The notes under the pieces: generated by a model
The model's database searches: none
What the model was told of the DNA's origin: nothing
What the model saw: the letters and a program-made list of their open reading frames with translations, nothing else
Part shown: positions 8,858-18,102 of the stretch, piece after piece
Numbering within the stretch: the first letter of the stretch is position 1
How the letters are laid out: each line of letters opens with the position of its first letter
Assembly (NCBI GenBank): GCA_021838715.1
Contig: JAKCCX010000003.1
Location: 1-64,000 of the forward strand
Length of the DNA stretch: 64,000 nucleotides
Origin: Pseudomonadota bacterium
Lineage (GTDB): Bacteria > Pseudomonadota > Gammaproteobacteria > Burkholderiales > Burkholderiaceae_F
Direction: 5' to 3'
Program-made: the position numbers and the translations under genes

Positions 8858-9610
8858 TCATGCGACCATGTCCTGCGCACGCGCCCGTGCCGCCTCGCGC
8901 ACCGTGGCGTCGCCGTCGGCAAGCAGCGGCGCCAAATGGGCATGGTCGATGCGCTGCGCGACCTCGTACCGCACCAGGCAGTCATCATCATCCATCAGCC
9001 GGCTGAGCTGGCCGCAGGGCAGGCGTTGGGCCACCACACGCCGTACCGCGGGATCGCAATCGGCCACCATGCCGAACAAAGCATCGACGCCGATTCGCCG
9101 GGCCACTTCGATGCGCACTTCGGAATCCGGGTCGCGCATCATCTGCGACAGAAACACCGCCGCGATACGTCGCGCAATGACGGTACGGACGTAGTAGTCC
9201 GGATCGCCCATCATCTCGTGAAGGTCCTCGGCAGCCAACCTCGTGGCGACCCGGATACGAACCTCGCGGTCGGGATCCTTGCGCAGCATCTTCAGGTAGC
9301 GCTGCGGCAGGCGCAGCGCCGCGCTCCAGCGCACGGTCTCATCGGGATCGCCAATCAACCGAGGCAGATAGAAGACCTCCACATGCTTCGCCGCAATGGC
9401 GCGCACCTCGAAGTACGGATGGGCCAAATACTGTTTCGCGACCTCCGGATTCCACCCGAAAAATCGATCGATGCGCTTGGCATAGCGGTCGGCGACGCAA
9501 GCCTCCCCGGGCGCGCAGCGGCCCGCCTGCTGAAGCGCACGCTGCTCGCATTCGTCGCAACAGACCCTCCCTCCCTGCCATTCAATGGCTGCGAAGTCGC
9601 CAGTCGTCAT
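8858..9610 (-). CDS. Fe-S leucine-rich-variant (LRV) repeat protein
   Basis: A 250-residue protein with an N-terminal cysteine cluster (VCCDECEQ, then GRC and EAC, residues about 18-40) followed by roughly seven to eight helical repeats with DPD..VR periodicity (MRDPDSEVRIEVARRI and similar) to the end. This is the architecture of the Azotobacter vinelandii LRV protein, which carries a 4Fe-4S cluster ahead of right-handed helical repeats and is nif-associated. Its biochemical role is unknown. The 110-bp gap from nifB and the same strand place it second in the nifB operon. Confidence 0.88.
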   Translation of the reverse strand: MTTGDFAAIEWQGGRVCCDECEQRALQQAGRCAPGEACVADRYAKRIDRFFGWNPEVAKQYLAHPYFEVRAIAAKHVEVFYLPRLIGDPDETVRWSAALRLPQRYLKMLRKDPDREVRIRVATRLAAEDLHEMMGDPDYYVRTVIARRIAAVFLSQMMRDPDSEVRIEVARRIGVDALFGMVADCDPAVRRVVAQRLPCGQLSRLMDDDDCLVRYEVAQRIDHAHLAPLLADGDATVREAARARAQDMVA

Positions 9611-9719
9611 CGTCTCTTCCCACGCGCGCCAACACGCCCCGCAACACCGAGCCGCTGAGCCGGTCCGCAGCGTCGAGTTCCGTCCGACTGGCGACCATCG
9701 CCTCCCCGGTAGTCACGGC

Positions 9720-11282
9720 TCAGGCCGTCGGAGCGAGCACGGCCCCCTGGCGGATGCTTGCGTCGCCACGCACCTGGTGTTGGATCTCGCCGCTTCTCAC
9801 CTTGCCAACATACTCCATGAAATAGGCGATCGCCGACTGCTCGATGGGCTGGTGCGCGTAGCGGTCCACCGGATCGATTCCCGCCCGCGTCAAATCCTCC
9901 TTCGGGCAGCCGCCGATTTTCGCGACGAACACCGCATGGCAGTCATTGATGGCACGGATCACCGTGGCGAGCGCATCCTCTTCGCCATAGCCGCCCTGGC
10001 AGTAGAGGTCGACGCGGCGATGTCCGACGAACTTCGAGCCTTTGGCATTGACCTCGTAGATCTGGAACTCGCTGGCGTGGCCGAAGTGCTCGTTGACCTT
10101 GCCGTGGCCCTTGGTCGCCACCGCTACTAACACGCTGATCCCTTCCGCGTCAGCCAACTTGGCAAGATGCTCCTGTTCCTCCTTCTTCGCCATGACCGTG
10201 GCCTGGCGCTCCCGCTCGACCAACTCCTGATACGCCTTGCGCGACTCCGCGTCATAGACCACGTCCATCGTCTCGATCTTCTCGGTGGTGAACTCGGCTG
10301 AGCGGTCCTCCCCCAGCAACCCCACCGCATCCGCGCGGCACTGGCGGCAATGGCGCATCATGTTCATTTCGCCTTCGCAGGCGTCCTGCAGCCCTTTCAA
10401 CTCCTGCGCGGTGGGACCACGCTGGCCGTTGAGGCCAAACACCGTTCCGTGCTCCGGGGCGGAGATCAGCGGCATGATATTGTGCAGGAACGCACCGCGC
10501 GACTTGACGGCCTTGTTGACCTCGACCAGGTGCTTGTCGTTGATGCCGGGGATCATCACCGAATTGATCTTGGTGAGGATTCCCCGCGCAGTGAGCATCT
10601 CGAGTCCCTGCATCTGACGCTCCGTAAGGATCTTCGCCGCTTCGATTCCGGTGTAGCGCTTCTTCTTGTAGTAGATCCACGGGTAGATGTGCTGGCCCAC
10701 CTCGGGGTCGACCATGTTCACCGTAATGGTGACGTGGTCGACGTTGCATGCGGCAATTTCGTCGACATAATCGGGCAGCGCGAGCCCGTTTGTCGACAGG
10801 CACAGCTTGATGTCGGGCGCCGTCTTGGCGATCAGCTCGAACGTCTTGAAGGTCTTCTGCGGATTGGCAAGCGCATCGCCCGGACCGGCGATTCCCAGAA
10901 CCGTCATCTGCGGAATGGTGGAAGCCACCGCAAGCACCTTTTTCGCTGCCTGCTCGGGAGTGAGCTTTTCACTCACCACGCCCGGCCGCGATTCGTTGGC
11001 GCAATCGTACTTGCGGTTGCAGTAGTTGCACTGGATGTTGCACGCTGGAGCCACCGCCACGTGCATGCGCGCGTAATGATGGTGCGCCTCTTCCGAATAG
11101 CACGGATGGTTCTTTACCTTCTCCCAGACCTCGGGAGCCATGTCTTCCGGCCCGTCCGAGCTGCCGCAACTCGCCTTGCCGCTGCCGCCGCTCGTGCCGC
11201 AGCCCTTGTGCTCGGCGATCTGCTGCATCAAATCACCGAGCGGCTTGACCTGCTCGACCCTTACGTATGCGGTACGGTCCAT
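9720..11282 (-). CDS. nifB: FeMo-cofactor radical SAM enzyme NifB
   Basis: Builds NifB-co, the 8Fe core precursor of FeMo-co, from 4Fe-4S clusters. At 520 residues it has the long form: a Cys-rich N-terminus, a radical SAM domain with C81-x3-C85-x2-C88 (CNIQCNYC), and a C-terminal NifX-like cofactor-binding domain from about residue 375. A GTG six codons upstream is possible, but the ATG at 11282 has AAGGGA at better spacing. It heads the minus-strand operon nifB-lrv-nifZ-like-nifS-small gene and has a sigma-54 element 55-70 bases upstream. Confidence 0.96.
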   Translation of the reverse strand: MDRTAYVRVEQVKPLGDLMQQIAEHKGCGTSGGSGKASCGSSDGPEDMAPEVWEKVKNHPCYSEEAHHHYARMHVAVAPACNIQCNYCNRKYDCANESRPGVVSEKLTPEQAAKKVLAVASTIPQMTVLGIAGPGDALANPQKTFKTFELIAKTAPDIKLCLSTNGLALPDYVDEIAACNVDHVTITVNMVDPEVGQHIYPWIYYKKKRYTGIEAAKILTERQMQGLEMLTARGILTKINSVMIPGINDKHLVEVNKAVKSRGAFLHNIMPLISAPEHGTVFGLNGQRGPTAQELKGLQDACEGEMNMMRHCRQCRADAVGLLGEDRSAEFTTEKIETMDVVYDAESRKAYQELVERERQATVMAKKEEQEHLAKLADAEGISVLVAVATKGHGKVNEHFGHASEFQIYEVNAKGSKFVGHRRVDLYCQGGYGEEDALATVIRAINDCHAVFVAKIGGCPKEDLTRAGIDPVDRYAHQPIEQSAIAYFMEYVGKVRSGEIQHQVRGDASIRQGAVLAPTA

Positions 11283-11336
11283 GTCTGCGTGTCCCTTCAC
11301 TGACGGTAGTCGGAGTGGTGCGTCACACGGTCACAC

Positions 11337-11353
11337 AGCCAGTTCCGTGCCAA
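11337..11353 (-). promoter_or_regulatory. Sigma-54 promoter of nifB operon
   Basis: Read on the minus strand: TTGGCACG-N4-TGGCT. The -24 element is perfect and the -12 GC is kept with one change (TTGC to TGGC). The same hybrid sequence recurs at the ferredoxin operon (37309-37325). The rest of the 400-bp gap 11283-11682 holds the site B repeats and the iscA-like promoter; no gene is seen in it. Confidence 0.75.
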
Positions 11354-11487
11354 CCCCCATTTCCGCAGGAAATCATTCGCGGATTTCCGTATGACCGCAT
11401 CCGTAGCCGCGACAATCCCGACATTTCGGACATTCCTGCATGCTTTGTCGCAATCCTCCCGCGGCACCCTCATTTGGCCGCTTTGCG

Positions 11488-11503
11488 ACAAACCAGACAA
11501 ACC
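11488..11503 (+). promoter_or_regulatory. Tandem ACAAACC element (site B)
   Basis: ACAAACC-AG-ACAAACC with a degenerate third unit (ACACAACC) after CT. Around it are GCGACAA copies (11409, 11485) and an inverted TTGTCGC (11445). TGC-N10-ACA and TGG-N10-ACA, each one mismatch from the NifA site, overlap it. It lies about 110 bp upstream of the iscA-like -24 element and could also serve nifB. Confidence 0.45.
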
Positions 11504-11611
11504 CTACACAACCGGATCGCCCGCGTTCTCTTCGGAAGATTCCGCGGCTGCCCCGACAGCACCACCGGTTATCGACGTTCCGCCAGATTCCGGAAAGACG
11601 AACGTCCGATC

Positions 11612-11627
11612 AGGTACGAGTTTTGCG
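11612..11627 (+). promoter_or_regulatory. Sigma-54 promoter of iscA-like/hscA
   Basis: AGGTACG-N4-TTGCG: GG and GC with exact spacing, two changes in the -24 element. It would start transcription about 45 bases before the ATG at 11683. Confidence 0.5.
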
Positions 11628-11682
11628 TCCCGTTCCCGCCGAAGCCAACGCAAACGTCCCATCACCAACAGAGACTGACACC

Positions 11683-12039
11683 ATGTCCGATATCGTCCCG
11701 GAAATCGCCGCCCCCCCGCTGAACTTCACCACCAACGCCGCCCTCAAGGTGAAGGAGATGATCGCCGAAGACGGAAATTCCGCACTCAAGCTGAGGATAT
11801 ACGTCATGGGCGGCGGGTGCTCCGGATTTCAGTACGGCTTTGCCTTCGACGAAAACGTCGCCGACGACGACCTGCGCATGGAAAAGGAAGGCGTGGTTCT
11901 GTTGATCGACACCACCAGCATGCAATATCTTGCCGGCGCCGAGATCGATTACGAAGAAAGCCTGGAGGGTTCGCGCTTCACCATCAAGAATCCGAACGCG
12001 ACCTCCACCTGCGGCTGCGGCAGTTCGTTCTCCATGTAG
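11683..12039 (+). CDS. A-type Fe-S carrier (IscA/ErpA family)
   Basis: A 118-residue Fe-S carrier of the HesB/IscA family. The three ligand cysteines are present: one in [11 protein letters not shown] and two in the CGCGSSFSM tail. Length and the FAFDEN segment are ErpA/NifIscA-like. A longer in-frame extension exists but homology begins at this ATG ([10 protein letters not shown]). The gene is followed by hscA on the same strand, and the pair lies between nifB and nifA, indicating a nif-dedicated Fe-S delivery unit. A second, distinct family member is at 36528. Confidence 0.92.
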   Translation: MSDIVPEIAAPPLNFTTNAALKVKEMIAEDGNSALKLRIYVMGGGCSGFQYGFAFDENVADDDLRMEKEGVVLLIDTTSMQYLAGAEIDYEESLEGSRFTIKNPNATSTCGCGSSFSM

Positions 12040-12149
12040 GACTGCCACACACCCAGACCGCGCGGATCCGCGGCCCCCACCGATCGCCTATGCGGTCGAA
12101 TCCGGGTACCAGCGCAGCCACGGCACCCGAACCCCAACGGAAAGCGAAC

Positions 12150-14021
12150 ATGGCCCTACTGCAAATCGCCGAACCTGGCCACGCTGCCGCCCCACATCAG
12201 CACCGCCTTGCCGTCGGCATCGACCTGGGAACGACAAATTCCCTCGTCGCCTCGGTGATGAGCGGATCCCCGACCGTGCTGCGCGACGAACAGCAGCGTG
12301 CGCTGCTTCCTTCGGTCGTGCAATACGGCCGGCTGGGCGCACAAGCCGTCGGACACGAAGCCCAGGCGCAGCAGACTGCCGATCCGCGCAACACCATTGT
12401 CTCCGTCAAGCGCCTCATGGGACGGGAGCTGAAGGACCTTGGCCAATCCGCCGGCCCCTATCGATTCGTCGACTCGCCCGGCATGGTCGGACTCGATACG
12501 ATTGCCGGAATCAAGAGTCCGCTCGAAGTATCGGCTGAAATCCTCGGCGTACTGCGCACACGCGCCGAGGAAAGTCTCGGGGGGGATCTGGTCGGCGCCG
12601 TCATTACGGTTCCCGCCCACTTTGACGACGCGCAGCGCCAGGCGACGAAGGACGCGGCGCGGCTCGCCGGAATCAATGTCTTGCGTCTGCTCAACGAGCC
12701 TACCGCCGCGGCGATTGCCTACGGTCTGGATAATGCGGCCGAGGGCCTTTATGCCATCTTCGACCTTGGCGGCGGGACGTTCGACATCTCGATTCTGCGC
12801 CTCTCGCGCGGCGTATTTGAGGTGCTCGCGACCGGCGGCGACTCCGCCCTCGGCGGAGACGACTACGATCGCGCCATTGTCGATTGGATCATTGCCAACA
12901 CCGGCGCCGCCGATTTGCCCGCGAAGGACATGCGCCAGTTGCTGACACAAGCGCGCGCAGCCAAGGAATCCCTGACGGAACTGCCGCAGGTCCGCGTGAA
13001 TGCGGAACTCCCCGGCGGGCGGACGATCGATCTTCCGCTCACACGGGACGCATTCGCCGAGCTTACGCATGCGCTCACGGAACGCACGTTGAATGCCACA
13101 CGAAAAGGCTTGCGCGACGCAGGCTTGCGCGTCGCCGACGTCAACGGCGTGGTACTGGTCGGCGGCTCGACCCGCATGCCGGTGATCCGCCGCGCGGTAA
13201 AGGAGTTCTTTGGCCGAGAGCCGCTGACCAACCTTGATCCCGACCAGGTCGTCGCGCTCGGCGCGGCGATCCAGGCGAACCTCCTCGCCGGCAACCAGCG
13301 CGGCGATGACCTGCTGCTGCTCGACGTCTGCCCGCTCTCGCTCGGGCTGGAAACCATGGGCGGGCTGGTCGAGAAGATCATTCCACGAAACTCGACGATT
13401 CCCGTTGCCAAGGCGCAGGACTTCACCACCTTCAAGGACGGGCAGACGGCGATGAGTCTGCACGTCGCGCAGGGAGAGCGCGATCTCGTGACCGACTGCC
13501 GATCCCTCGCTCGCTTCGAGCTCCACGGCATTCCGCCGATGGTGGCCGGAGCGGCGCGAATCCGCGTCACGTTCCAGATCGACGCCGACGGCCTGCTGTC
13601 GGTCAGCGCACGCGAGAGAACATCCGGCGTCGAAACCGCGATCGTGGTCAAGCCGTCCTACGGGATCGACGACGCGCACATCGCGCAGATGCTGCGCGAC
13701 GCGTACGGCAAGGCCGAGATCGACATGCAGACGAGAATGCTCCGCGAAGCCCAGATCGATGCGCGGCGCCTGATCGACGCCACCAGCGCCGCGCTGGCCG
13801 AGGACGGCGTGACGCTGCTGTCGCCAATCGAGCGCACCGAGGTCGAACGGTCGATGTACTCGCTCGCCGACATCATCGAGACCGGTGGCGGCGACAGCCT
13901 CGATTCGCTCAAGCGCGCCACCGATGCACTGAACCGCGTCACCGAGCCATTCGCGGCACGCCGCATGGATGCCAGTATCAAGCGCATTCTCGCCGGCCAG
14001 CGCCTCGAAGAGATATTTTAG
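12150..14021 (+). CDS. hscA: Hsp70-type Fe-S chaperone HscA
   Basis: A 623-residue Hsp70 protein of the HscA branch, which with HscB helps release Fe-S clusters from IscU. The nucleotide-binding domain runs to about residue 385 ([37 protein letters not shown]) and the substrate-binding domain to the end. The [17 protein letters not shown] linker is HscA-like. The ATG has GGAAAG upstream. No hscB, iscU or fdx (Isc-type) accompanies it, unlike in isc operons, so this is probably a second, nif-linked copy or a relocated gene. It ends convergent with nifA copy 1. Confidence 0.92.
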   Translation: MALLQIAEPGHAAAPHQHRLAVGIDLGTTNSLVASVMSGSPTVLRDEQQRALLPSVVQYGRLGAQAVGHEAQAQQTADPRNTIVSVKRLMGRELKDLGQSAGPYRFVDSPGMVGLDTIAGIKSPLEVSAEILGVLRTRAEESLGGDLVGAVITVPAHFDDAQRQATKDAARLAGINVLRLLNEPTAAAIAYGLDNAAEGLYAIFDLGGGTFDISILRLSRGVFEVLATGGDSALGGDDYDRAIVDWIIANTGAADLPAKDMRQLLTQARAAKESLTELPQVRVNAELPGGRTIDLPLTRDAFAELTHALTERTLNATRKGLRDAGLRVADVNGVVLVGGSTRMPVIRRAVKEFFGREPLTNLDPDQVVALGAAIQANLLAGNQRGDDLLLLDVCPLSLGLETMGGLVEKIIPRNSTIPVAKAQDFTTFKDGQTAMSLHVAQGERDLVTDCRSLARFELHGIPPMVAGAARIRVTFQIDADGLLSVSARERTSGVETAIVVKPSYGIDDAHIAQMLRDAYGKAEIDMQTRMLREAQIDARRLIDATSAALAEDGVTLLSPIERTEVERSMYSLADIIETGGGDSLDSLKRATDALNRVTEPFAARRMDASIKRILAGQRLEEIF

Positions 14022-14042
14022 ATCAATAGGATGGGAGTCCCA

Positions 14043-15668
14043 TCAGAACTTCCGCACCCGGATGTTGTGCTTCTGCAAGGCATAGCCGAACTGGCGCGGC
14101 GAGATATTGAGCAGGCGCGCGGCTCTGGCCTGCACGCCCCGACATTGGTCGAGCGCCCATAGCAGCCGGCTTCGCTCGGACTCGGGCGGTCCTTCCGCCT
14201 CGCGCTCCAGCCCAAGCGGCCTGATCGGAATTACGCGCGATGCCATGTTCCCGGCATCCGTCAGCGCAACCACAGCAGGGGGCGAATCGATTTCCATATC
14301 ATGCAGCGTTCTGGTCAAGCACTTGTTGTGCGAACAGGGGAAATCGTCCTCACGAATCACAGTGCCGCAGGCCATCGTCGCAGTACGCTCGATGCAGTTC
14401 TCGAGTTCGCGCACGTTTCCCGGCCAATGACAATTGATCAGGATGCTCAGGGCTTCCGGCGAGATCGCCATCGCCTTCCGGTTTTCTCGGTTGTAGTTGT
14501 CCAGGAAATGCCCCACCAGCGGCAGAATGTCGTCGCGCCGCTCCCGCAAGGGAGGCAGGAAAATGCTGACCACGTTGATGCGGAAGTACAGGTCGCCGCG
14601 AAAGTCGCCCTCGGAGACCGCCTTTTCGAGATTGCGGTTGGTCGCCGCGATCAGCCGGACGTCGACTTTGATGGGACGATCCCCGCCGACGCGCTCGAAT
14701 TCGCGCTCCTGCAACACGCGCAGCATCTTCGCCTGAAATGCCAGCGAAATCTCGCCGATTTCGTCGAGGAACAAAGTGCCGCCTTCGGCCAGTTCGAATC
14801 GCCCCTTGCGCTGAAGCTGGGCCCCGGTAAAGGCACCTTTTTCGTGGCCAAACAGTTCGGATTCGAGCAAACTTTCCGAGAGCGCCGCACAATTGACCGT
14901 GATGAACGGCCGATCCTTGCGCGGGCTGAGGTGATGGATCGCACGGGCGACGATCTCCTTGCCCGTGCCACTTTCTCCACGCAGCAGGATCGTCGAGCGG
15001 GACGGAGCCGACTTGTGCACTTCCGCAAATACCTGCTGCATCGCCCCGGAAAGACCGATGACGTTGGCCAATCGGTATCTCGTTTTGGCCTCCTTCGGCG
15101 TGTCCGACGGCGCCTCGACCGGCGCCATCGGCTCCGATTCCGCCTGCCGATGCAACCGCGCAATTTGTCCGACGAGGTTGGCCACGACCTGGAGCAGATG
15201 GACGTCCTGATCAAAGGTCTGGCCGTCCCCGGAGGCGTGGACGACGCGCTCGATGCAAATCACGCCCAGCATCTCGCGCCCCGCCTTGATCGGCACACCG
15301 ATCAAGGCGATCGTCTTGCCGACCGTGTCGAGTTTATGGACACAGTGGTGGTAGCGCGGCTCTTTCGACAGGTCGGCGATCACGATCGGCAGTCCTGTCT
15401 GGAAGATGGCCCCGTTGATGTCCTCGTTGACGCAGGCACGACAGCGCCGGAACTCGTCGCCAGACATTCCGCTGGCGCCGGCAAGTTCCAGTTCACCCGA
15501 TTCGTGAATCAGGCTGATCATGCCCCGCCGGGTCTCAAGGTGGGTGGCGAGCACGTTCAGAATTTCCTGCAGCGTTTTCTGCAAGTCAAAAGACGCGGCC
15601 AGAATCTTGCTTATCTCGTAGATCGTTACCAGTTGCAGACGCTCGCCGTGGCCTGCCACCTTGCCCAT
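14043..15668 (-). CDS. nifA: Nif transcriptional activator NifA (copy 1)
   Basis: Sigma-54-dependent enhancer-binding protein of 541 residues: N-terminal GAF sensor (about 25-175), AAA+ domain (about 210-445) with Walker A GESGTGKE, the sigma-54 contact GAFTGA and Walker B TLFLDEIG, and a C-terminal FIS-type helix-turn-helix. The cysteine pattern C-x11-C-x19-C-x4-C at the AAA+/linker junction, typical of oxygen-sensitive NifA, is complete. The start at 15668 has GGGAGGGG upstream. Differs clearly from copy 2 at 41740. Its upstream region contains a candidate sigma-54 element, suggesting autoregulation. Confidence 0.95.
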   Translation of the reverse strand: MGKVAGHGERLQLVTIYEISKILAASFDLQKTLQEILNVLATHLETRRGMISLIHESGELELAGASGMSGDEFRRCRACVNEDINGAIFQTGLPIVIADLSKEPRYHHCVHKLDTVGKTIALIGVPIKAGREMLGVICIERVVHASGDGQTFDQDVHLLQVVANLVGQIARLHRQAESEPMAPVEAPSDTPKEAKTRYRLANVIGLSGAMQQVFAEVHKSAPSRSTILLRGESGTGKEIVARAIHHLSPRKDRPFITVNCAALSESLLESELFGHEKGAFTGAQLQRKGRFELAEGGTLFLDEIGEISLAFQAKMLRVLQEREFERVGGDRPIKVDVRLIAATNRNLEKAVSEGDFRGDLYFRINVVSIFLPPLRERRDDILPLVGHFLDNYNRENRKAMAISPEALSILINCHWPGNVRELENCIERTATMACGTVIREDDFPCSHNKCLTRTLHDMEIDSPPAVVALTDAGNMASRVIPIRPLGLEREAEGPPESERSRLLWALDQCRGVQARAARLLNISPRQFGYALQKHNIRVRKF

Positions 15669-15734
15669 GAGCCCCTCCCGATTCCCAAGCCCCCACCGCA
15701 TCAGGCGAAGGCGGCCAGGTGCCACATGAACAAC

Positions 15735-15749
15735 GCAAATTCCATGCCC
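15735..15749 (-). promoter_or_regulatory. Candidate sigma-54 promoter of nifA copy 1
   Basis: Minus strand GGGCATG-N4-TTGC, followed by G. One change from the -24 consensus at the first base and C to T inside. It forms a near mirror image with the plus-strand element at 15772 (GCAA/ATGCCC facing GGGCAT/TTGC). Confidence 0.45.
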
Positions 15750-15771
15750 CAATGACTATCCGTCCATCAAT

Positions 15772-15787
15772 GGGCATTTTTCTTGCG
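15772..15787 (+). promoter_or_regulatory. Candidate sigma-54 promoter of fmdB-like gene
   Basis: GGGCATT-N4-TTGCG with exact -24/-12 spacing, placing the start about 25 bases before the ATG at 15822. No intact TGT-N10-ACA was found nearby. Confidence 0.45.
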
Positions 15788-15821
15788 TATCCCACACCAA
15801 GTCATCATCAAAAGAGGAAGC

Positions 15822-16061
15822 ATGCCGATCTACGACTACCGTTGCAGCGAATGCGGCCAGACCTCTGAGCTGCTCGTGCGCACGTCCGCGGTTCCCGCCT
15901 GTCCCGCGTGCGGTAGCCAGCGCTTGGACAAGCTGGTCGCCGCGACTGCACCGCAAGCGCGGACGCCGGGAATCGTGTCGCGCGCCCGCGCGCAGGCGGC
16001 CAAGGAGGGGCATTTCAGCAACTACAACTCCGCCGAGCGGCGGCGCATCCGCTCACGATAG
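15822..16061 (+). CDS. FmdB-type zinc ribbon protein
   Basis: A 79-residue protein whose N-terminus (MPIYDYRCSECGQTSELL) and second knuckle CPACGS form the CxxC...CxxC zinc ribbon of the FmdB regulatory protein family. The rest is basic and probably flexible. AGAGGAAG precedes the ATG. Members are often called putative regulators, but no target is known. It is divergent from nifA copy 1 and shares a mirrored promoter region with it, so a link to nif regulation or Fe-S/redox control is possible but unproven. Confidence 0.85.
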   Translation: MPIYDYRCSECGQTSELLVRTSAVPACPACGSQRLDKLVAATAPQARTPGIVSRARAQAAKEGHFSNYNSAERRRIRSR

Positions 16062-16205
16062 CCCCTTGTCTGCAGCGCATCTTCGACCACGGGTCGAACA
16101 GGCCGAACCCGATCCCCAAGCGAGGAGCGCTTTCCAGACATTTCCCGGCCCTCTTCGGCAGGACCAGCGCAGTCATCGCATAGGCATCCCTGCGACGGCG
16201 CACAA

Positions 16206-16222
16206 CTGGCACCGAACTTGCG
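16206..16222 (+). promoter_or_regulatory. Sigma-54 promoter of chemoreceptor unit
   Basis: CTGGCACC-N4-TTGCG: nearly perfect -24/-12. It lies 35-50 bases ahead of the small reading frame at 16256 and about 190 bases ahead of the chemoreceptor start. No intact NifA site was seen upstream, so the activator could be NifA or another enhancer-binding protein. Confidence 0.7.
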
Positions 16223-16255
16223 TGCAGCGTCGATGCAACTCATCCGGAGGTGGCC

Positions 16256-16417
16256 ATGAACGCAAGTAGAAGGCAATTTGCACCGTCCTTGGGCGGCACC
16301 GGTGCTCCGCACCAACCCACCGATGTGCGTGCGGGCAGGAACCCGCTTCGAGCACGCAGCAAGGGAATGCGAATTCCGTGTGGAATTTCCCAAGGCCGGG
16401 GAGGAAGCCATGCGTAA
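16256..16417 (+). CDS. Possible 53-codon leader peptide
   Basis: ATG preceded by a strong GGAGG site (16246-16250) directly behind the sigma-54 element; it encodes a 53-residue, Arg/Gly-rich basic peptide (MNASRRQFAPSLGG...) and its stop overlaps the chemoreceptor start by eight bases. The peptide resembles nothing I know. It could be a translated leader that couples ribosomes to the chemoreceptor start, or non-coding leader RNA with a chance frame. The strong ribosome site argues for translation. Confidence 0.35.
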   Translation: MNASRRQFAPSLGGTGAPHQPTDVRAGRNPLRARSKGMRIPCGISQGRGGSHA

Positions 16418-18056
16418 AAATACTCCCGTAACACAGCGCGAATACCCATTTCCCGACGGGGCAACGCTCATGTCCACGACAGATCCGGCGGGCCGGTTGA
16501 CCTACGCCAATTCGGCGTTCGTCGAGGTCAGCGGATTCCCCCGCGAAGAACTGATCGGCAAACCGCACAATATCGTGCGCCACCCCGATATGCCGCCGGA
16601 GGCGTTTTCCGACATGTGGGCGACGATTCGGAACGGAGAGCCCTGGAGTGCCCTGGTGAAGAACCGTCGCAAAGACGGAGACCATTACTGGGTCCGGGCC
16701 AACGCCGCGGCGCAACGGCGTGATGGGCAACTGGTCGGCTATATCTCGGTGCGGACCAAGCCGACGACGGATGAGGTGGCCGCGGCCGAAGCGCTCTACG
16801 CCAGGATGCGGGAGGGGGCGCTCGCGGGACGGAAGATTCATAAGGGAATCCTCGTGCACACCGGTATCCGAGGGTGGCTCTCGGCATTCCAGTTGTTGCC
16901 GGCGCGCTGGCTGATACGCAGCACAATGGCCGCGGTCTTCGTCATTTCGATGGCTGCCGTGCTCTCGGCGGGTTTGAATGCGATGTCCCTGTTCCGACTG
17001 GCCGCGGCGTTGTTGACGGGCATCGCCGCGGCCGGCTTTCTGCTCGAGGCACGGATCGCGCGACCCTTGGCCCTCGTCGCCGAGCAGGCCAAGCGCGTCG
17101 CGAGCGGACAGACGACGGATGCCGTTCCGATGAACCGGGTCGACGAGATCGGAATGCTGATGCGTTCGATCTCCCAGTCCGGCCTGAATTTGAATGCCAT
17201 TCTCTATGACGTCTCAGGGCAAGCCGGCGGCATCGAAACGGCCAGCACCGAAATCGCCCATGGGAATGGGGATCTTTCGGCGCGCACGGAACAGGCGGCG
17301 ACGAGTCTCGAACAAACCGCTGCGTCGATGGAACAGATGGCCGGTGTCGTAAAGCAAAACGCAGAGTCGGCGAGGCAGGCGCGGGAACTGGCGATTACCG
17401 CCTCCCGTTCGGCCGAACACGGCGGCGCCGCCGTCGCCCAGGTGGTCGATACCATGGATGCGATCACGGCGTCGAGTCGAAAAATCGGCGAGATCATCGG
17501 GGTCATCGACGGCATCGCGTTTCAGACGAATATCCTGGCGCTCAACGCCGCGGTGGAGGCGGCGCGCGCGGGAGAGCAAGGACGCGGATTCGCGGTGGTC
17601 GCCGGAGAGGTTCGGAATCTCGCCCAGCGCAGCGCGCACGCCGCACGGGAAATCAAGGACATGATTGCGGAATCGATGCGGACGGTGAATTCCGGCGCGG
17701 CGCTGGTTTCGGACGCGCAGGCGTCGATGGGAGAAATCGTCGACCAGGTACGGAAGGTTGCCGAGTTCATTGCCGCAATTTCGGCTGCCACAGAGGAACA
17801 GAGCATGGGGATCGCCCAGATCAACGAGGCCGTCGCGAACATGGATCGGACGACGCAACGAAACGCAGCGCTGGTCGAAAAGACCGCCACCGCGGCGTCC
17901 AGCCTGACCGAGAAGGCGAAATGTCTCTCCGCTGCGGTGTCGGCCTTCGATCGAAGTGGCGCCGAGGCGCAGGAACTCATCGCACGCGCACGCGCGTCCG
18001 CGGCGACCGACGATGCATGGACAAGGCAGGAAGACGACTGGAGCCCGTTTCGCTGA
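16410..18056 (+). CDS. Aer-like PAS chemoreceptor
   Basis: A 548-residue chemotaxis transducer with an N-terminal PAS domain (about 1-125, with SGFPREELIGKPHNIVRHPDMP), a membrane-anchoring hydrophobic region around 160-215, HAMP, and a C-terminal signalling domain with tip segment [20 protein letters not shown]. This is the Aer/energy-taxis plan, in which PAS senses redox or oxygen through FAD or another cofactor. ATG 16410 follows GGGGAGGAAGCC. The sigma-54 element upstream suggests expression together with nif genes, which would let cells move to oxygen levels suited to nitrogenase. Confidence 0.88.
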   Translation: MRKNTPVTQREYPFPDGATLMSTTDPAGRLTYANSAFVEVSGFPREELIGKPHNIVRHPDMPPEAFSDMWATIRNGEPWSALVKNRRKDGDHYWVRANAAAQRRDGQLVGYISVRTKPTTDEVAAAEALYARMREGALAGRKIHKGILVHTGIRGWLSAFQLLPARWLIRSTMAAVFVISMAAVLSAGLNAMSLFRLAAALLTGIAAAGFLLEARIARPLALVAEQAKRVASGQTTDAVPMNRVDEIGMLMRSISQSGLNLNAILYDVSGQAGGIETASTEIAHGNGDLSARTEQAATSLEQTAASMEQMAGVVKQNAESARQARELAITASRSAEHGGAAVAQVVDTMDAITASSRKIGEIIGVIDGIAFQTNILALNAAVEAARAGEQGRGFAVVAGEVRNLAQRSAHAAREIKDMIAESMRTVNSGAALVSDAQASMGEIVDQVRKVAEFIAAISAATEEQSMGIAQINEAVANMDRTTQRNAALVEKTATAASSLTEKAKCLSAAVSAFDRSGAEAQELIARARASAATDDAWTRQEDDWSPFR

Positions 18057-18086
18057 TCGCGACGAACCGCAGTCCACCCTCCGCTC

Positions 18087-18102
18087 TGTATCAAACCATA
18101 CA
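18087..18102 (+). promoter_or_regulatory. NifA upstream site for nifV operon (site C)
   Basis: Intact TGT-N10-ACA (TGTATCAAACCATACA), 104 bp upstream of the -24 element. It is embedded in the TCAAACC-AT-ACAAACC tandem, linking the tandem repeats at 4349 and 11488 with the classical NifA site. Confidence 0.75.

Noticed and set aside
9641-9655. GCGGCTC-N4-TTGC on the minus strand ahead of lrv
   Set aside because: The -24 part is poor and lies in GC-rich sequence inside an operon; not counted as a promoter.
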